A DNA stretch of 64,000 nt from Chryseosolibacter sp964563295 (GCA_964563295.1 CAZLWX010000006.1:4702-68701), one strand, 5' to 3'. Shown: positions 8,629 through 18,055, numbered from the stretch's first letter. Translations and numbers: made by a program. The notes: generated by a model from the sequence alone, not told the origin.

Positions 8629-9090
8629 ATGGTTGAAGAAATACTCAAGGCCATACCTGTCTACTTCTCGACTATGTTCAAGTTCATACTTGGACCGCTC
8701 GGCGGATTTGCCGCGGGGTTGCACGTTGTCACGACCATCGTTACAACAGTTGCGGGCATGATGACGGTAGTGGTTTGCCTGACGTATTTCGGTAACTGGA
8801 TTCGCGAAAAGATACTGCATCGCTGGATGAAATCGCATGAACGCAATGAAGCTCGCAGCAAGAAGCTGGCCGCTATCTGGAAAAAATATGGATTACCAGG
8901 AGTAGCCTTGCTGACGCCGCTCATTCTGACTCCGATCGGCGGAACATTGTTGGCAGTCAGTTCAGGCAGCCCGAAAGAGAAAATTATCGTCTACATGCTG
9001 ATAAGCGCGGTAGTCTGGGCAATCGTGTTTTCGGTGACGGTTTACTTTTTTGGCAATGAGGTGTTGCCTGGATTTATCCGACCGGATTGA
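8629..9090 (+). CDS. Small multi-pass membrane protein, possibly small multidrug export family
   Basis: The 153-residue protein has hydrophobic segments at about residues 12-30, 33-57, 88-110 and 120-143. Between the second and third lies a basic cytoplasmic loop (IREKILHRWMKSHERNEARSKK). The stretch GVALLTPLILTPIGGTLLAVSSG, here residues about 90-112, has the re-entrant Gly/Pro pattern of the Sm_multidrug_ex (PF06695) and DedA/VTT-like groups. No function can be assigned firmly. Its 3' end overlaps the convergent sdaA gene by 17 bases. Confidence 0.6.
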   Translation: MVEEILKAIPVYFSTMFKFILGPLGGFAAGLHVVTTIVTTVAGMMTVVVCLTYFGNWIREKILHRWMKSHERNEARSKKLAAIWKKYGLPGVALLTPLILTPIGGTLLAVSSGSPKEKIIVYMLISAVVWAIVFSVTVYFFGNEVLPGFIRPD

Positions 9091-9988
9091 TGTTTTCGTC
9101 GGGTAGAATTTCAATGTCGCGGATCAAGACTCTTTTTGCGATAGCTTGCCCTGTCTTTGTGGCCGCTAGTCCTCCGAGTGCCGTTTCCTTGTAGCGGGTT
9201 TCCATGCTGGCGCCAATCTCACCCATTGCTTCGACAACTTCATCGACGGGAATGACGCTGCTGACGTCGGCGAGGGCTATCTGCGCTGAGCTATTGGCAA
9301 TGGCGGCGGCACTGGCATTGCGGACGACACACGGTACCTCGACCAAGCCGGCTACCGGATCGCATACCAGGCCAAGCATACATTGCACAGTAATGGCTAC
9401 CGCATTAAAGATCTGATCGGTGTTACCGCCGAGGCACATGACAATCGCACCGGATCCCATGGCGGCGGCAGTACCGGTTTCCGCCTGACATCCCCCGACG
9501 GCCCCAGAAATAGATGCTTTCTGTTCCATGATCAAGGCAATGCCTGCCGCCAGCAACATCGCCTCCAGTATTTTCTTGTCGTCAATATTGTGGATTTGCT
9601 GAAGAGTATAAAGTACGCCGGGCATGATTCCGCTTGCTCCTGCCGTGGGCGCAGCCACCACGCGGCCCATGCACGAATTCACTTCTTTGGCAGCGAGGGC
9701 GCGGGATATCAACTGCTGAAATTCGCGAGATAGCACGGCCCTTGGATAATGATATACTTTCTTTGCGCCGTTGTTGATCATCCCTGATCGCGAGGTCATG
9801 TCTTCTTCGAGGCCGGTACGCACGGCATCCTTCATGACATCCCAGGCTTTGGCAAGTCCGTCCCAGATTTGCTGCTCGGAGCGACTCTTTTGGACGATCT
9901 CATACTCGATTACCGCTTGCTGTAAGCTTATTTTCTTGCTCGCACAATAGGCCTTCCAGCCTTCAAAGGAATCAAAAAGGAAGCTCAT
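9074..9988 (-). CDS. sdaA: L-serine ammonia-lyase, iron-sulfur type, alpha-chain domain
   Basis: It deaminates L-serine to pyruvate and ammonia using an oxygen-sensitive [4Fe-4S] cluster. Expected cluster ligands are visible at C167 (GGCQAE), C209 (CDPVAG) and C220 (VPCVVRN). The substrate-binding region APTAGASGIMPGVL (113-126) is also present. The protein is 304 residues and corresponds to the alpha-chain catalytic domain only. A beta-chain domain is not fused and is not seen next to it. Together with gcvP, tdh and kbl it points to use of serine, glycine and threonine as nutrients. Confidence 0.92.
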   Translation of the reverse strand: MSFLFDSFEGWKAYCASKKISLQQAVIEYEIVQKSRSEQQIWDGLAKAWDVMKDAVRTGLEEDMTSRSGMINNGAKKVYHYPRAVLSREFQQLISRALAAKEVNSCMGRVVAAPTAGASGIMPGVLYTLQQIHNIDDKKILEAMLLAAGIALIMEQKASISGAVGGCQAETGTAAAMGSGAIVMCLGGNTDQIFNAVAITVQCMLGLVCDPVAGLVEVPCVVRNASAAAIANSSAQIALADVSSVIPVDEVVEAMGEIGASMETRYKETALGGLAATKTGQAIAKRVLIRDIEILPDENINPVG

Positions 9989-10164
9989 GACGCGATTTTA
10001 AAGAGGTGAAGTACGCGGATTATAAGTATGAAAACAAGCGTGCAATCTCTGTTCAAACGTTTGTTGACTGACAATCGTTCAGGCTCCGACCGATTCATTC
10101 TTGAACGTATCGCAATTTTGAAAAATGGCTGGGTTGATCGTTATTCATGTGATGAACTGACCGT

Positions 10165-11544
10165 ATGAACCGAACGATTCACCGGATATGCCTCGTCTCT
10201 TGTGTTGCTATCGCGACATCGAGTCTGGCCCAGGATCAAGAAATGGCCGTCAAGCGAATTTTTGATGAGGAGCTTTCGAATGGCCGCGCATATCAAATGC
10301 TGGAATGGTTGGCGACGAAAATTGGCAACCGGCTCAGTGGCTCGCCGGGCGCGGTGGCAGCCGTTGATTGGTCAGCCGCCACGCTGCGCGAATTTGCCGA
10401 CACGGTGTGGCTTCAACCAGTTCAGGTACCCCATTGGAGACGAGGAGACGCTGAGGTAGCAAATATTATAATGGATAGGGGACATCCATTGCCCATCGTG
10501 GTGACTGCGCTCGGAGGGTCTATCGCTACTGGCAAGAGGGGTGTCACCGGCAAAGTGATTGAAGTCAAGACATTCGACGAATTGAAGGGCCTGGGCCGGT
10601 CTGTGGTGGAAGGCAACATTGTGTTCTATAACCGGCCGATGGACCCAACCTTGATTAATACGTTCGCCGCCTATGGTGGAGCGGTTAATCAGCGATCATC
10701 AGGCGCTTCCGAGGCCGCGCGGTTGGGAGCCATTGGTGTCGTAGTCCGATCAATGGGTGCACCCAACGAGAGACATGCCCATACTGGCGCAATGCGCTAT
10801 GCCGATGATGCGCCGAAAATTCCAGCTGTTGCCGTGAGTACCGGCGATGCTGACAGACTCAGCCAAATTCTCAAAGAAGACAGCGATGTGAAGCTGTTCT
10901 TTCAGACCGACTGCGAAATTATGGAAGACGCGCAGTCGTATAATGTTATCGCCGACATCCGCGGAAGCGAAAAACCTGAAGAGGTCATACTCGTCAGCGG
11001 GCACCTGGACTCCTGGGATGTTGGACAAGGCGCGCACGATGATGGCGCGGGATGCGTGCAGGCTATGGAAGTGTTGAGGCTCTTCAAGAGCATGGGCTAC
11101 AAACCCCGCCACACGATTCGCGCGGTGCTCTTCATGAACGAAGAAAACGGAACTCGTGGGGGCGAAGAATATGCGCGGCAGGTCTTGCTTAAGAAGGAGT
11201 ATCATGTTGGTGCGATCGAATCAGACCGCGGAGGATTTACGCCACGGGGATTTACCATGACGGCATCGCCGACTGTGAAGGAATTTGTTAACAGCTGGAG
11301 GCCGCTGCTGGAAAGTTATGGACTCACTGACTTTTCGCTGTCAGGAGGTGGTGCCGACATCAGCTTCCTGGGAGCGATGGGAGTGCCGTTGTTCGGCTAC
11401 TTGCCGGATTCACAGCGATACTTTTCGTATCACCACTCGAGTGAAGATACAATCGACAAGGTGAACAGGCGTGAGCTTGAGCTTGGAGCGGGAGCGATGG
11501 CCGCACTCGTTTACCTGATTGATCAGAACGGTTTACCAAGATGA
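10165..11544 (+). CDS. Secreted M28-family peptidase, carboxypeptidase Q-like
   Basis: A signal peptide (residues 1-22, cleavage near SLA-QDQ) leads into a 459-residue M28 zinc peptidase with an inserted PA-type domain (about residues 115-245). Metal and catalytic residues are visible in SGHLDSWDVGQGAHDDGAG (His, Asp, Asp), NEENGTRGG (Glu pair), ESDRGG (Asp) and YHHSSEDT (His). This arrangement matches plasma glutamate carboxypeptidase/carboxypeptidase Q. It probably trims peptides in the periplasm or outside the cell. The 176 bases before it hold no gene. Confidence 0.88.
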   Translation: MNRTIHRICLVSCVAIATSSLAQDQEMAVKRIFDEELSNGRAYQMLEWLATKIGNRLSGSPGAVAAVDWSAATLREFADTVWLQPVQVPHWRRGDAEVANIIMDRGHPLPIVVTALGGSIATGKRGVTGKVIEVKTFDELKGLGRSVVEGNIVFYNRPMDPTLINTFAAYGGAVNQRSSGASEAARLGAIGVVVRSMGAPNERHAHTGAMRYADDAPKIPAVAVSTGDADRLSQILKEDSDVKLFFQTDCEIMEDAQSYNVIADIRGSEKPEEVILVSGHLDSWDVGQGAHDDGAGCVQAMEVLRLFKSMGYKPRHTIRAVLFMNEENGTRGGEEYARQVLLKKEYHVGAIESDRGGFTPRGFTMTASPTVKEFVNSWRPLLESYGLTDFSLSGGGADISFLGAMGVPLFGYLPDSQRYFSYHHSSEDTIDKVNRRELELGAGAMAALVYLIDQNGLPR

Positions 11545-11586
11545 CCGCTGCAATCCGAATGCGGTTAGATCTTTCCTCAGTACGCG

Positions 11587-14475
11587 TCAGGCCGGAACGT
11601 TTTCCTCCCGTGCGTTATACGATTCAATCGGAAGGCAGCTGCACACCAGGTTGCGATCGCCATAGGCGTTGTCGATGCGGCTGACGGCGGGCCAGAATTT
11701 ACTTTCTCTCACAAACGGGAGCGGGAACGCCGCTTTTTGCCGGCTATACGGTCTGCTCCAGGTGTCCGCAGTGACGGTGGCCGCTGTATGGGGCGCATGC
11801 TTGAGCACATTGTTTTCGCGATCGGCACGACCCTCTTCAATCTCTCTTATTTCGTTCCTGATTTCGATCAATGCGTCGCAAAAGCGATCAAGCTCTTCCT
11901 TTGGCTCACTCTCCGTAGGTTCGATCATCAACGTGCCCGCAACCGGGAATGACACGGTCGGAGCATGAAATCCGTAGTCCATCAGTCTTTTGGCGATATC
12001 CTCGACTTCGACGCCTGCCTTCTTGAAGTCACGACAATCCACGATCATCTCGTGAGCGCATCGGCCCTTCGACCCGGTGTAGAGTATTTTATAATGACTC
12101 TCGAGTCTGGCCTTGATGTAGTTTGCATTGAGGATCGCGTAGCGCGTGGCGTTGGTAAGGCCTGATCCTCCCATCATGGCGATGTAGGCGTACGAGATGG
12201 TAAGGATACTCGCGCTACCCCATGGTGCGGACGAGACGGCGTGAATTCCATGCTTACCGCCTGTTAATACCCAAGGATGCCCCGGCAGGAAATCCCTAAG
12301 CTTGTCATTCACGCAGATCGGGCCCATTCCTGGTCCGCCACCACCGTGAGGGATACAAAAGGTTTTGTGGAGATTAAGGTGACAGACATCTGCACCAATG
12401 CTGGCAGGGGAAGTTAGGCCCACCTGCGCATTCATGTTGGCGCCGTCCATATACACCAGTCCACCGTTCTGATGGACAACATCGCAGATTTCTTTTATCG
12501 ATTCTTCAAAAACACCATGCGTCGATGGATACGTGACCATCAGGCAGGCTAGCCTTTCGCTGTACTGCGCGGCTTTGGCTTTCAGATCTGCGACATCGAT
12601 CTTACCTTCTGCGTCGGATTTGACGACGACCACTTCCATTCCCGCCATCACAGCGCTGGCGGGGTTGGTTCCGTGAGCGGATGCCGGAATGAGCGCGATG
12701 TTGCGTGCGTCATTGCGGCTCGCGTGATAGGCGCGGATAACCATCAGGCCAGCATATTCTCCCTGCGCGCCGCTGTTAGGTTGGAGTGAGACGCCGGTAA
12801 AGCCAGTGATTTCCTTGAGCCAGTTTTCAAGATTAGTGGTCAGCTCGCGGTAACCTTCCGTCTGATCGGCAGGCGCAAATGGGTGAATATTGCCAAACTC
12901 CGGCCAGGTTACGGGAATCATTTCGGCAGTCGCGTTAAGTTTCATCGTACACGAGCCGAGGGAGATCATTGAATGCACCATCGACAGATCTTTGTTCTCG
13001 AGCCGCTTGATATAGCGCAGCATTTCGTGCTCCGAGTGATGCGAATTAAAGACCGGGTGCGTGAGGTAAGTCGTCTTGCGGACCAGCGACGCCGGCCAGT
13101 TAATCTGTTGTCCGTTAATTGAGGTTGCCGTCCGGGCTTTTTTGCCCGCCGCAGCGAAGACGTCCAGTATCGCTGCTACATCCTCGGGTGACGTTGTTTC
13201 GTCGAGAGAAATACCGATACCACCGTCGTCAAAGTAGCGGAAGTTCATCTCGCGGTTGAGTGATTCGGCACGAACGGCATCCGGGTTGGCTTCTACGATC
13301 TTCAAGGTATCGAAGAAGTATTCATTCGTCTGCTTGAGTCCCAGATTTTTCAAGCCCGCTTCGAGTGACATGGCTAGCGCGTGTATCCGCGACGCAATCT
13401 TTTTCAGTCGCGCGGGACCGTGGTAGACGGCGTACATTCCAGCCATGACCGAAAGGAGGACCTGCGCCGTGCAGATATTTGACGTGGCCTTCTCACGGCG
13501 AATATGTTGTTCGCGGGTCTGCAGGGCCATCCGGTAACCGGGATTACCTGAAGCATCCACGGAGGCCCCGATGATACGACCCGGGATCTGGCGGCGGAAT
13601 TCATCGCGGGTTGCGAAAAATGCAGCATGAGGTCCACCGAATCCCATCGGAACACCAAACCGCTGTGACGAGCCGACGGCGACGTCGACACCCATCTCGC
13701 CGGGTGATTTCATGAGCAAGAGACTCATCAGGTCAGTGGCCATGACGACGAAAACTTCTCGTTGGTGCGCTTTTGAAACCAGATCGGTGTGGTCTTGAAC
13801 AGCGCCATTGTTGTTCGGATTTTGTATGAACAGGCCGAATAGTTCTGGATCATCCAGGTTGACGGCTGAGACGTCACCAACGACCAATTCGACGCCGATA
13901 GGGGCTGATCGTGTCTTTAATACGTCGAGTGTTTGGGGAAAGGTGTTCTTATCGACGAAGAATCGATTGGCTGTTTTTTTCGATTGTTTGCGCGACGAAA
14001 ATAACAAGTGCATGGCTTCGGCGGCGGATGTACCTTCATCGAGCAAGGAAGCGTTGGCGATGCTGAGTCCGGTAAGATCCATCACCATCGTCTGATAATT
14101 GATCAACGCCTCCAGTCGGCCTTGGGCAATCTCCGCCTGGTAGGGCGTATAGGCAGTATACCAACCTGGATTTTCAAGAATATTCCGGAGGATAACACCA
14201 GGGGTTACGGTGCCATAATATCCGGCTCCGATAAATGATTTGAACGCCTTGTTTCTGGCAGCGAGTTCGCGGAAAGAAGCCAGGAAATCGGCTTCAGTGA
14301 GGGCATCCGGCAGGTGAAGGGGTTCCTTCAGGCGGATGTTGGAAGGGATAGTCTGATCGATAAGTTCTTCGAGCGATTTCGCTTTCACTGCCTTCAACAT
14401 TTCTTCGGTCTCCTGTTCGTTGGGACCGATGTGTCGCGATTCGAATCGTTCAGCGTAGCGGGAATCTAGTTTCAT
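11587..14475 (-). CDS. gcvP: Glycine dehydrogenase (decarboxylating), P protein
   Basis: This PLP enzyme decarboxylates glycine and passes the aminomethyl group to lipoylated GcvH. The 962-residue length matches the fused (alpha plus beta) P protein. The PLP lysine lies in NLHKTFCIPHGGGGPGMGP, and the N-terminus (RHIGPNEQETEEML) is typical. The open frame starts 49 codons earlier at 14622, but that part has no family match. I use the ATG at 14475, where MKLDSRYAERFESRHIG begins. A TACCTTTG promoter box lies 58 bases upstream. gcvH and lipA lie 3 kb away on the same strand, separated by three genes. gcvT is not in the window. Confidence 0.97.
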   Translation of the reverse strand: MKLDSRYAERFESRHIGPNEQETEEMLKAVKAKSLEELIDQTIPSNIRLKEPLHLPDALTEADFLASFRELAARNKAFKSFIGAGYYGTVTPGVILRNILENPGWYTAYTPYQAEIAQGRLEALINYQTMVMDLTGLSIANASLLDEGTSAAEAMHLLFSSRKQSKKTANRFFVDKNTFPQTLDVLKTRSAPIGVELVVGDVSAVNLDDPELFGLFIQNPNNNGAVQDHTDLVSKAHQREVFVVMATDLMSLLLMKSPGEMGVDVAVGSSQRFGVPMGFGGPHAAFFATRDEFRRQIPGRIIGASVDASGNPGYRMALQTREQHIRREKATSNICTAQVLLSVMAGMYAVYHGPARLKKIASRIHALAMSLEAGLKNLGLKQTNEYFFDTLKIVEANPDAVRAESLNREMNFRYFDDGGIGISLDETTSPEDVAAILDVFAAAGKKARTATSINGQQINWPASLVRKTTYLTHPVFNSHHSEHEMLRYIKRLENKDLSMVHSMISLGSCTMKLNATAEMIPVTWPEFGNIHPFAPADQTEGYRELTTNLENWLKEITGFTGVSLQPNSGAQGEYAGLMVIRAYHASRNDARNIALIPASAHGTNPASAVMAGMEVVVVKSDAEGKIDVADLKAKAAQYSERLACLMVTYPSTHGVFEESIKEICDVVHQNGGLVYMDGANMNAQVGLTSPASIGADVCHLNLHKTFCIPHGGGGPGMGPICVNDKLRDFLPGHPWVLTGGKHGIHAVSSAPWGSASILTISYAYIAMMGGSGLTNATRYAILNANYIKARLESHYKILYTGSKGRCAHEMIVDCRDFKKAGVEVEDIAKRLMDYGFHAPTVSFPVAGTLMIEPTESEPKEELDRFCDALIEIRNEIREIEEGRADRENNVLKHAPHTAATVTADTWSRPYSRQKAAFPLPFVRESKFWPAVSRIDNAYGDRNLVCSCLPIESYNAREENVPA

Positions 14476-14533
14476 GGAATGTCCGATTTGAGGAATTGAT
14501 TGAGAGCAGGGCTTAGTCCAAAAAGCTGCGCCG

Positions 14534-14541
14534 CAAAGGTA
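14534..14541 (-). promoter_or_regulatory. Putative -7 promoter box for gcvP
   Basis: The minus strand reads TACCTTTG, an exact TAnnTTTG match, followed by CGGCGCAGC, 58 bases before the gcvP ATG. A TTG lies further upstream, but the spacing (14 bases) is shorter than the usual 19-20. I saw no glycine riboswitch in the leader. Confidence 0.45.
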
Positions 14542-14655
14542 ATTCAGTTCACAGACAATTAACAGGATAATAGCCCGGTTGGTTTGTGTTTTTGCCGCTC
14601 CCGAAAAAATATCGCTGTTCATGACGGCAAAGGCTTAAAAAACAGGAAAGTCGTT

Positions 14656-14663
14656 TAGCTTTG
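14656..14663 (+). promoter_or_regulatory. Putative -7 promoter box for the M28 peptidase at 14692
   Basis: The plus strand reads TAGCTTTG, an exact TAnnTTTG match, 28 bases before the ATG at 14692. It shares the 216-base spacer with the divergent gcvP promoter. No clear -33 element was found. Confidence 0.4.
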
Positions 14664-14691
14664 GCGGATTAACCTAAATGGAATTCACCTT

Positions 14692-16188
14692 ATGAGATTA
14701 AAACTCGCCACTATTGCCTGGCTTTTTGCCGGAATGTGCAGCCTGGCCGCCCAGGACCCAACCGCCCTAAAATATGGGGCGATGATTACAACTGCAGACC
14801 TGGAAGACAACCTTAGTATTATCGCTTCCGATGCGCTGGAGGGCCGGGAAACGGGTACTCGTGGCCAGAAAATGGCAGCGGCATTCATCCAGGCCCATTT
14901 CGAGTCGCTGGACCTCGCTGGTCCGGTGAATGGCTCGTATATTCAGACGATAGAACTGTTCAGCAGTAAGCCGGGGGATATCTACCTGATCGCTGGCGGA
15001 AAGCGTTTTGCAAATTTTGAGGGGGTAGCATATATCGGCTCGGCAGAGTCCGGTGGTGAGGTTAAGCTCGAAGCGGTATTTGTCGGCCGTGGAAACAAGG
15101 AGGATTTTGACCAGGTCAACGTTGAGGGCAAGGCTGCCGTGGTCCTACTCGAATCGGAAAGAAGTTCGAGGGGCGCTGCTGCGCTTGCGCGTGAGCGAGG
15201 TGCCCGGCTTTTGATTAGTTTTAATGAAGATCCCGCCGCATATGAACGCCTGATAGGCCAATTCAAACGCTACCTTTCGGGCTCGTCCCTTTCCCTCACT
15301 AAAGGAGGGAGCACACGGCTCCCGGCATTTTACGTTTCACCTGACGTGGCATCGAAGATCTTGAACACCTCGATAGAAAAACTATCGAAGGCGGTCTCCG
15401 CAGATGCAAAACCGGGTGCGTTGAAGAAGGTCAAGGCCGGTGAAGTTACATTCAAGACCAGCCAGGAGTGGTCCACCGTAAAAACCGGGAATGTTCTTGG
15501 CTACCTGGAAGGTTCTGATAAGAAAGATGAGGTGCTCGTTATCACCGCCCACTATGACCATATCGGCAAGCGCAGTAGCGGCGAAGGCGACCTGATCAAT
15601 AACGGAGCCGACGACGATGGATCCGGCACGGTTACCGTCCTTCAACTGGCAAAAGTATTCGCTCAAGCCAAAAAAGATGGCCATGGACCGCGACGCAGCA
15701 TTTTGTTCATGACGGTAACAGGTGAGGAAGAAGGGTTGCTCGGATCAGAATATTACTCAGAGCACCCGGTGTTTCCGCTTGAGAATACGGTGGTTGACCT
15801 TAACATCGATATGATCGGCCGAAGGGATCCGCAGCACGCTGATAGCCAACCCTATGTATATATGATCGGCTCGGACAAACTCTCCACTGAACTGCATGAA
15901 CTTAGCGAGTCGGTAAACAAGAAATACACGAACCTGATTTTCGACTACATGTACAACGATGAGAATCACCCAGACAGATTATACTACAGGTCCGATCACT
16001 GGAACTTCGCGAAAAAGAATATTCCGATCATCTTTTATTTCGATGGGATTCATGAAGATTATCACCGGCCCAGCGATCAGATCGAAAAGATTGAGTTTGA
16101 CCTGCTCGTCAAACGCGCCCAGTGCGTTTTCTACACGGCATGGGAAATTGCTAATCGAGACCAGCGAATCAGGCCTGACGCGAAATAG
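14692..16188 (+). CDS. Secreted M28-family zinc peptidase
   Basis: A signal peptide (residues 1-20, ending at SLA-AQD) precedes a 498-residue M28 aminopeptidase-type protein. The expected residues are in TAHYDHIG (His and Asp), NGADDDGSG (Asp), TGEEEGLLGS (Glu pair), NIDMIGRRD (Asp) and EDYHRPSD (His). A PA-like inserted domain (about residues 90-240) includes VFVGRGNKEDF and GKAAVVLLE. It is likely exported to degrade extracellular peptides. It is a different subgroup from the M28 enzyme at 10165, since the two align only around the metal site. A strong hairpin terminator follows its stop directly. Confidence 0.9.
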   Translation: MRLKLATIAWLFAGMCSLAAQDPTALKYGAMITTADLEDNLSIIASDALEGRETGTRGQKMAAAFIQAHFESLDLAGPVNGSYIQTIELFSSKPGDIYLIAGGKRFANFEGVAYIGSAESGGEVKLEAVFVGRGNKEDFDQVNVEGKAAVVLLESERSSRGAAALARERGARLLISFNEDPAAYERLIGQFKRYLSGSSLSLTKGGSTRLPAFYVSPDVASKILNTSIEKLSKAVSADAKPGALKKVKAGEVTFKTSQEWSTVKTGNVLGYLEGSDKKDEVLVITAHYDHIGKRSSGEGDLINNGADDDGSGTVTVLQLAKVFAQAKKDGHGPRRSILFMTVTGEEEGLLGSEYYSEHPVFPLENTVVDLNIDMIGRRDPQHADSQPYVYMIGSDKLSTELHELSESVNKKYTNLIFDYMYNDENHPDRLYYRSDHWNFAKKNIPIIFYFDGIHEDYHRPSDQIEKIEFDLLVKRAQCVFYTAWEIANRDQRIRPDAK

Positions 16189-16218
16189 AAAAAAGCTCCC
16201 GGTGGGGAGCTTTTTTTT
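16189..16218. terminator. Bidirectional intrinsic terminator
   Basis: AAAAAAGCTCCC, a GGTG loop, then GGGAGCTTTTTTTT form a perfect AGCTCCC/GGGAGCT stem with a T-run on the plus strand and an A-run before the stem (T-run on the minus strand). It starts right after the M28 peptidase stop and ends just before the stop of the small convergent lipoprotein gene, so it can serve both. Confidence 0.92.
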
Positions 16219-16219
16219 G

Positions 16220-16438
16220 CTATTGATTTCGGGTAGAATCCTGCCGGTTGTAGTCGTCCCGGTCCTGATCCCATGTTGAGGAAGTGTCGGACTCCATTTG
16301 ATCGTTTGATGTTGTATCGGGTTCCACAGTCTCGCGATCCATATCATTGTAATCGTTGTCGCGTTCACTCGACCGGTTGCTCCCATCACCACAACTGAAG
16401 GCAACAGCTGCAAGTAATACTAATATCAGCTTTTTCAT
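16220..16438 (-). CDS. Small acidic lipoprotein, function unknown
   Basis: The 72-residue product starts MKKLILVLLAAVAFSCGDG. This is a type II signal peptide with lipid-accepting Cys16 and a slightly unusual lipobox AFSC. The mature part is almost entirely Asp, Glu, Ser, Thr, Asn and Arg (for example DNDYNDMDRETVEPD) and is predicted to be disordered. It resembles the short disordered lipoproteins common in Bacteroidota. No partner is evident. It converges on the M28 peptidase and shares its terminator. Confidence 0.68.
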   Translation of the reverse strand: MKKLILVLLAAVAFSCGDGSNRSSERDNDYNDMDRETVEPDTTSNDQMESDTSSTWDQDRDDYNRQDSTRNQ

Positions 16439-16527
16439 TTTTGCTCAGATTTAAGTTTAACAATTCACTTATGTTCGGGACGAAGTAAAAAAATTGTGTG
16501 CCACGCGGAGCTGCGGTTGGGTGTTGG

Positions 16528-16680
16528 TCCCGATAGCAATCGGGATTGGCCGTTAGCTTTCGGGTTCGAAATTCCAGGCCGTGAATATCGCCAGCCATCC
16601 GGTCTGCCCTCCGAAGTTTAGCGAGGGCATGTGGGAGGGCAACGCAGGAGAGGGTAGCCGGTCGCCGGCCTCTTTTGTTG
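16528..16680. repeat. Dispersed intergenic repeat, copy A, with palindrome
   Basis: The 304-base stretch 16439-16742 has no gene but holds two repeat modules. The palindrome TCCCGATAGCAATCGGGA lies at 16528-16545. It is followed by a longer element (16556-16680) that starts GCTTTCGGGTT, continues through CCAGGC, ATCGCC and ATCCGG, and ends CCGGCCTCTTTTGTTG. A recognisably related copy lies at 52421-52498, in the same orientation and with the same order of sub-motifs. The palindrome recurs at 44001-44018. On the minus strand the element is open for about 86 codons, but I read that as chance. Confidence 0.7.
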
Positions 16681-16742
16681 TAATGACCGGAAGACTGATT
16701 GCACGAATGTTGTTATTCGAAGGCCAGGAACCCAGAGACGGA

Positions 16743-17630
16743 CTACTCGATGGGAACGTTGACGTGCCGTTCGGCGTGATAGGAGGAACGTACCAGCGGG
16801 CCGGACTCAACATACCGAAGGCCTCGTTTTAATCCTTCCTCGCGATAGAGTTCAAAAATTTCAGGATGAATATACTCGATGACCTCGTGGTGCAGCTTGG
16901 TTGGTTGCAGGTATTGTCCAAGCGTCAGGATGAGCAGCCCATTTTCCACAAGGTGATCCATGGCTTCAAATACTTCTTCTTTTGTTTCGCCCAGACCGAG
17001 CATAATACCCGACTTTGTTCTTTTGCCCGCCTGGCGCAACCGCCGGATTTGCTCCAAGCTCCGTTCATATTTCGCCTGCGGACGAACCTCCCGATAGAGC
17101 CTGTTCACCGTCTCTATGTTGTGGGAGACTACTTCCTGGCCGCCTTCGATCATGCGATACAAAGCGTCCCAATTTCCTTTCGTATCGGGAATCAGTGTTT
17201 CGATCGTCGTTTCGGGACTAACTTTTTTGGTTTCAACCACGGTCTGGTACCAAATCTCGGCGCCGCGGTCCTTCAGCTCATCCCGGTTAACCGACGTAAT
17301 CACCGCATGCTTCACTCGCATCAGCCGGATGGCTTCAGCCACTCGCTTCGGCTCCTCAACATCATATTCTGTTGGCCTCCCGGTGGCAACAGCGCAAAAG
17401 CTGCAGCTCCGTGTGCAGACATTCCCCAAAATCATGAACGTTGCCGTGCCCGCTCCCCAGCACTCGCCCATGTTCGGGCAGTTGCCACTTTCGCAGATCG
17501 TGTGGAGCTTGTAATGGTCAACGAGTTTCCGGACGTTGGCATACGCGGGGCCGACGGGCAACTTCACCCGAAGCCAGTCCGGCTTTTTCCTGCGCGGTTC
17601 GTGAGATGAGATGACAGGAAGTTCAATCAT
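16743..17630 (-). CDS. lipA: Lipoyl synthase
   Basis: This radical-SAM enzyme inserts two sulfurs into octanoyl-GcvH or E2 domains to make lipoate. Both clusters are visible: the auxiliary cluster motif C46-C51-C57 (CESGNCPNMGEC) and the radical-SAM motif C72-C76-C79 (CTRSCSFC). The 295-residue length and the GLGETKEEV region are typical. It follows gcvH, its likely substrate protein, after 50 bases on the same strand. This gives a compact gcvH-lipA unit for the glycine cleavage system and 2-oxoacid dehydrogenases. Confidence 0.97.
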   Translation of the reverse strand: MIELPVISSHEPRRKKPDWLRVKLPVGPAYANVRKLVDHYKLHTICESGNCPNMGECWGAGTATFMILGNVCTRSCSFCAVATGRPTEYDVEEPKRVAEAIRLMRVKHAVITSVNRDELKDRGAEIWYQTVVETKKVSPETTIETLIPDTKGNWDALYRMIEGGQEVVSHNIETVNRLYREVRPQAKYERSLEQIRRLRQAGKRTKSGIMLGLGETKEEVFEAMDHLVENGLLILTLGQYLQPTKLHHEVIEYIHPEIFELYREEGLKRGLRYVESGPLVRSSYHAERHVNVPIE

Positions 17631-17680
17631 GCCTCAGTTGAGTTATCGGGACGGGTCGGTCTGCCGTCAGTATAAGCGAA

Positions 17681-18055
17681 TTATTTTCCAATAAGTTCCT
17701 TGTATTGTGCGGCGGTCAGCAACCCATCCGTTGAACCTTTCACTTCAACTTTGATCATCCAGCCCTCGCCGTAAGGGTCTTCATTGACTTTCTCAGGACT
17801 GCCATCCAATGCTTTGTTGACCTCGAGAACTTTGCCGTCAATAGGCATGAACAAATCCGAAACGGTCTTAACGGCTTCCACCGTTCCGAAAACATCATGC
17901 TGTTTCAATTCCGTCCCCAGGCTGGTCACATCGACATACACGATGTCGCCCAATTCGCTCTGCGCAAAATCGGTGATGCCTACGATAGCGGTTGTGCCTT
18001 CAATTTTGACCCATTCATGATCTTTCGTGTACTGGAGTCCGTCGGGGATGTTCAT
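17681..18055 (-). CDS. gcvH: Glycine cleavage system H protein
   Basis: This is the 124-residue lipoyl carrier that shuttles the aminomethyl group between the P, T and L proteins. The lipoyl lysine is K63 in the motif VEAVKTVSDL. The N-terminal YTKDHEWVKIEG and the C-terminal DPYGEGWMIKVEV are conserved. It starts at an ATG at 18055 and is followed by lipA. It lies directly downstream of sprA but has its own TATTTTTG box 23 bases upstream, so it need not depend on the sprA transcript. Confidence 0.97.
   Translation of the reverse strand: MNIPDGLQYTKDHEWVKIEGTTAIVGITDFAQSELGDIVYVDVTSLGTELKQHDVFGTVEAVKTVSDLFMPIDGKVLEVNKALDGSPEKVNEDPYGEGWMIKVEVKGSTDGLLTAAQYKELIGK

Noticed and set aside
16553..16813. 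An 86-codon minus-strand frame covering repeat copy A
   Set aside because: It overlaps the lipA end and a dispersed repeat. Part of the frame resembles a frame through copy B, but this follows from the shared DNA repeat, and the copy B frame is not conserved in length.
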